From F-183 sp964627455 (GTDB lineage Bacteria > Acidobacteriota > Terriglobia > Bryobacterales > Bryobacteraceae): a stretch of 64,000 nucleotides of DNA. The stretch lies in the NCBI GenBank assembly GCA_964627455.1, contig CAZVKC010000008.1, forward strand, positions 62,001 to 126,000. The letters run 5' to 3'. The notes below the pieces were generated by a model. It was given only the letters and a program-made list of their open reading frames with translations, ran no database searches and was not told where the DNA came from. The position numbers were made by a program, and so were the translations under genes. This document shows positions 62,966-64,000 of the stretch, piece after piece. How positions within the stretch are numbered: the first letter of the stretch is position 1; each line of letters opens with the position of its first letter.

Positions 62966-63655
62966 TCAGGCTTCCGAGAACCGGTAACCCATCCCGCGCA
63001 CCGTCACGAAATGCTTCGGGAACTTCTGGTTCTCTTCCAGCTTCTGCCGCAGCCACGCCATGTGGACGTCCACCGTGCGCGTCTCGGGCGTCGCCTCGTA
63101 TCCCCAGACTTCCTTCAGCAGTTCCTCGCGTGAAATCGTTTCATCGCGATGTTCGATCAGGTACTTCAACAACTGGAACTCGCGCGCGGACATCGGCACC
63201 ACATTGCCTCCACGCGTGACTTCCGAACGCTTGAAATCGATTTTGACGTCGGAAAACTCGTACGTATCCGCCAGCCGCGCGCCCGGCAGCTGCGAACGCC
63301 GCAACAAAGCCTGCAGTCGCGCCACCAGTTCCATCATGTCGAACGGCTTGGTCAGATAATCATCAGCGCCGATCTGCAACCCGGTGACTTTGTCCACCAC
63401 ATTGCCGCGCGCCGTCAGCATCAACACCGGCGTCATGATGTTGTTCTGCCGCAGTGTGCGGCACACTTCGAAGCCGCTTCTCTTCGGCAGCATCACGTCG
63501 AGCACGATCAGATCGTACTTTCCGTTCAGCGCCTTCTGCAGCCCGGTTTCGCCATCCTCCGCCGTGTCGACCTCGTAGCCTTCGAGGTCCAACCGGTCGG
63601 TGAGGATCATGCTGATCCCGGGTTCGTCTTCAACCAAGAGTACTTGTGGCTTCAT
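62966..63655 (-). CDS. OmpR/PhoB-type response regulator
   Basis: A 229-residue two-component response regulator. The receiver domain has VLLVEDEPGIS, the phosphorylated Asp53 in LIVLDVMLPKRSGFEV, the Thr in VLMLTARGNVVDKV and Lys in DYLTKPFDMMELV. The winged-helix output domain follows from about residue 130 (IDFKRSEVTRGGNVVPMSAR, LLKYLIEHRDETISREELLK, VWGYEATPETRTVDVHMAWL). ATG 63655 overlaps the end of the kinase gene by 26 bases. A TTG at 63670 is an alternative. Confidence 0.95.
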   Translation of the reverse strand: MKPQVLLVEDEPGISMILTDRLDLEGYEVDTAEDGETGLQKALNGKYDLIVLDVMLPKRSGFEVCRTLRQNNIMTPVLMLTARGNVVDKVTGLQIGADDYLTKPFDMMELVARLQALLRRSQLPGARLADTYEFSDVKIDFKRSEVTRGGNVVPMSAREFQLLKYLIEHRDETISREELLKEVWGYEATPETRTVDVHMAWLRQKLEENQKFPKHFVTVRGMGYRFSEA

Positions 63656-64000
63656 TGTCCCGTCGTTCAATGGATACTGCTGCGGTATTCGCCGGTTCCG
63701 CCGCGGATGTTGCGCGCGCCATCGCCGGTAACTCCAGGGTAAAACGAGTTCCCTTCCCGATAACGCTCTCTACCGACACTTTGCCCGAATGCGCCTCGAT
63801 GATTCGCTTCACCAGGCTCAACCCGAGTCCCGTTCCGTGGATCTGATCATCCACCGCCTTGCGTCCGCGATAGAACGGCTCGAAGATGTGGCGCAGTTCC
63901 TTCGCTTCGATACCCGGTCCACGATCTTCAACCGTGATACGAATCCACTTCTCGCCGGAAGCCGATGCGGTCACACGCAGCCAGTCTCCGCCGTATTTCA
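63630..64000 (-). CDS. Sensor histidine kinase, C-terminal part only
   Basis: The frame is open to the right-hand window edge and ends at 63630. The visible 120-odd residues are the ATP-binding domain: an N-box remnant KYGGDWLRV, the G1 box VEDRGPGIEAKE, the F box HIFEPFYRG and the G2 box HGTGLGLSLVKRIIEAHSGK. After the domain an Ala/Thr-rich tail of about 30 residues follows, unusual for this position. It is the partner of the response regulator next to it. The sensor part is outside the window. Confidence 0.92.
   Translation of the reverse strand, partial: KYGGDWLRVTASASGEKWIRITVEDRGPGIEAKELRHIFEPFYRGRKAVDDQIHGTGLGLSLVKRIIEAHSGKVSVESVIGKGTRFTLELPAMARATSAAEPANTAAVSIERRDNEATSTLG

Overview
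The window looks like a chromosomal piece of a soil-type Acidobacteriota, most likely of the Bryobacterales/Solibacter group. This is an inference from gene families, not a measured placement. The pointers are three DUF1549/DUF1553 + DUF1501 gene pairs, a 1,377-residue Oar-like TonB-dependent receptor with a carboxypeptidase-regulatory N-terminus, many secreted peptidases, an isolated hpnE and GC-rich codon use. The sequence is a draft: two runs of exactly 100 N (30475-30574 and 41251-41350) interrupt an EamA permease gene and birA. Reading frames on the two sides of each run disagree, so neither gap is truly 100 bases. Coding density is very high, with many 1-26 base overlaps. No stretch over 300 bases lacks a gene. 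I saw no rRNA, tRNA, CRISPR array, insertion sequence or prophage.

Layout. 1-5887 (minus): cysE, a matrixin-like protease, a DUF1549/DUF1553 protein, a DUF1501 protein and a secreted Ig-like protein cut by the window edge. 5922-6383 (plus): a lipoprotein. 6387-11458 (minus): an overlapping operon of a DinB-like protein, two S41-like peptidase paralogues and an M19 dipeptidase. 11559-17459 (plus): fused trpE-trpG, two small membrane proteins, hpnE, an SDR oxidoreductase and a class V aminotransferase, closed by a clear terminator. 17656-18009 (plus): a small membrane protein. 18012-23420 (minus): scpA, scpB, an rRNA pseudouridine synthase, a CoA-binding protein, cysS and a Cys/Met-metabolism PLP enzyme. 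23464-25369 (minus): ada-alkA fusion and ogt. 25476-30389 (plus): a second DUF1553/DUF1501 pair overlapping an ECF sigma/anti-sigma pair. 30386-31567: EamA permease and a GNAT acetyltransferase, divergent.

31571-40335 (minus) is the most interesting part. In transcription order it holds two haloalkane-dehalogenase-like hydrolases, a beta-helix lipoprotein, an AlgI-type MBOAT, two SGNH-fold proteins with N-terminal hydrophobic anchors, a stand-alone acyl carrier protein and a FabH-like protein whose catalytic Cys is replaced by Ser. The MBOAT ends in a Tyr-containing hexapeptide like the acyl-shuttle motif of the teichoic-acid D-alanylation (Dlt) pathway, and the carrier protein resembles DltC. 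I read these five genes as a Dlt-like envelope acylation relay in a Gram-negative. The FabH-like protein would replace the adenylating enzyme DltA by moving acyl groups from acyl-CoA to the carrier.

40389-43248 (plus): nadC, birA, coaX and an unknown protein, a cofactor operon. 43245-44510 (minus): an MBL-fold hydrolase. 44569-53917 (plus): a third DUF1553/DUF1501 pair, then a secreted trypsin-like protease with seven C-terminal PPC-type repeats, followed by a small secreted protein that is a paralogue of that protease's N-terminal region. 53905-59181: a LacI-family regulator divergent from the TonB-dependent receptor, with a perfect palindrome lying between the -35 and -10 of the receptor promoter. 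59222-62386 (plus): a small secreted protein and an M14-family peptidase. 62383-64000 (minus): a conserved unknown protein, an OmpR-type response regulator and the C-terminus of its histidine kinase, cut by the window edge.
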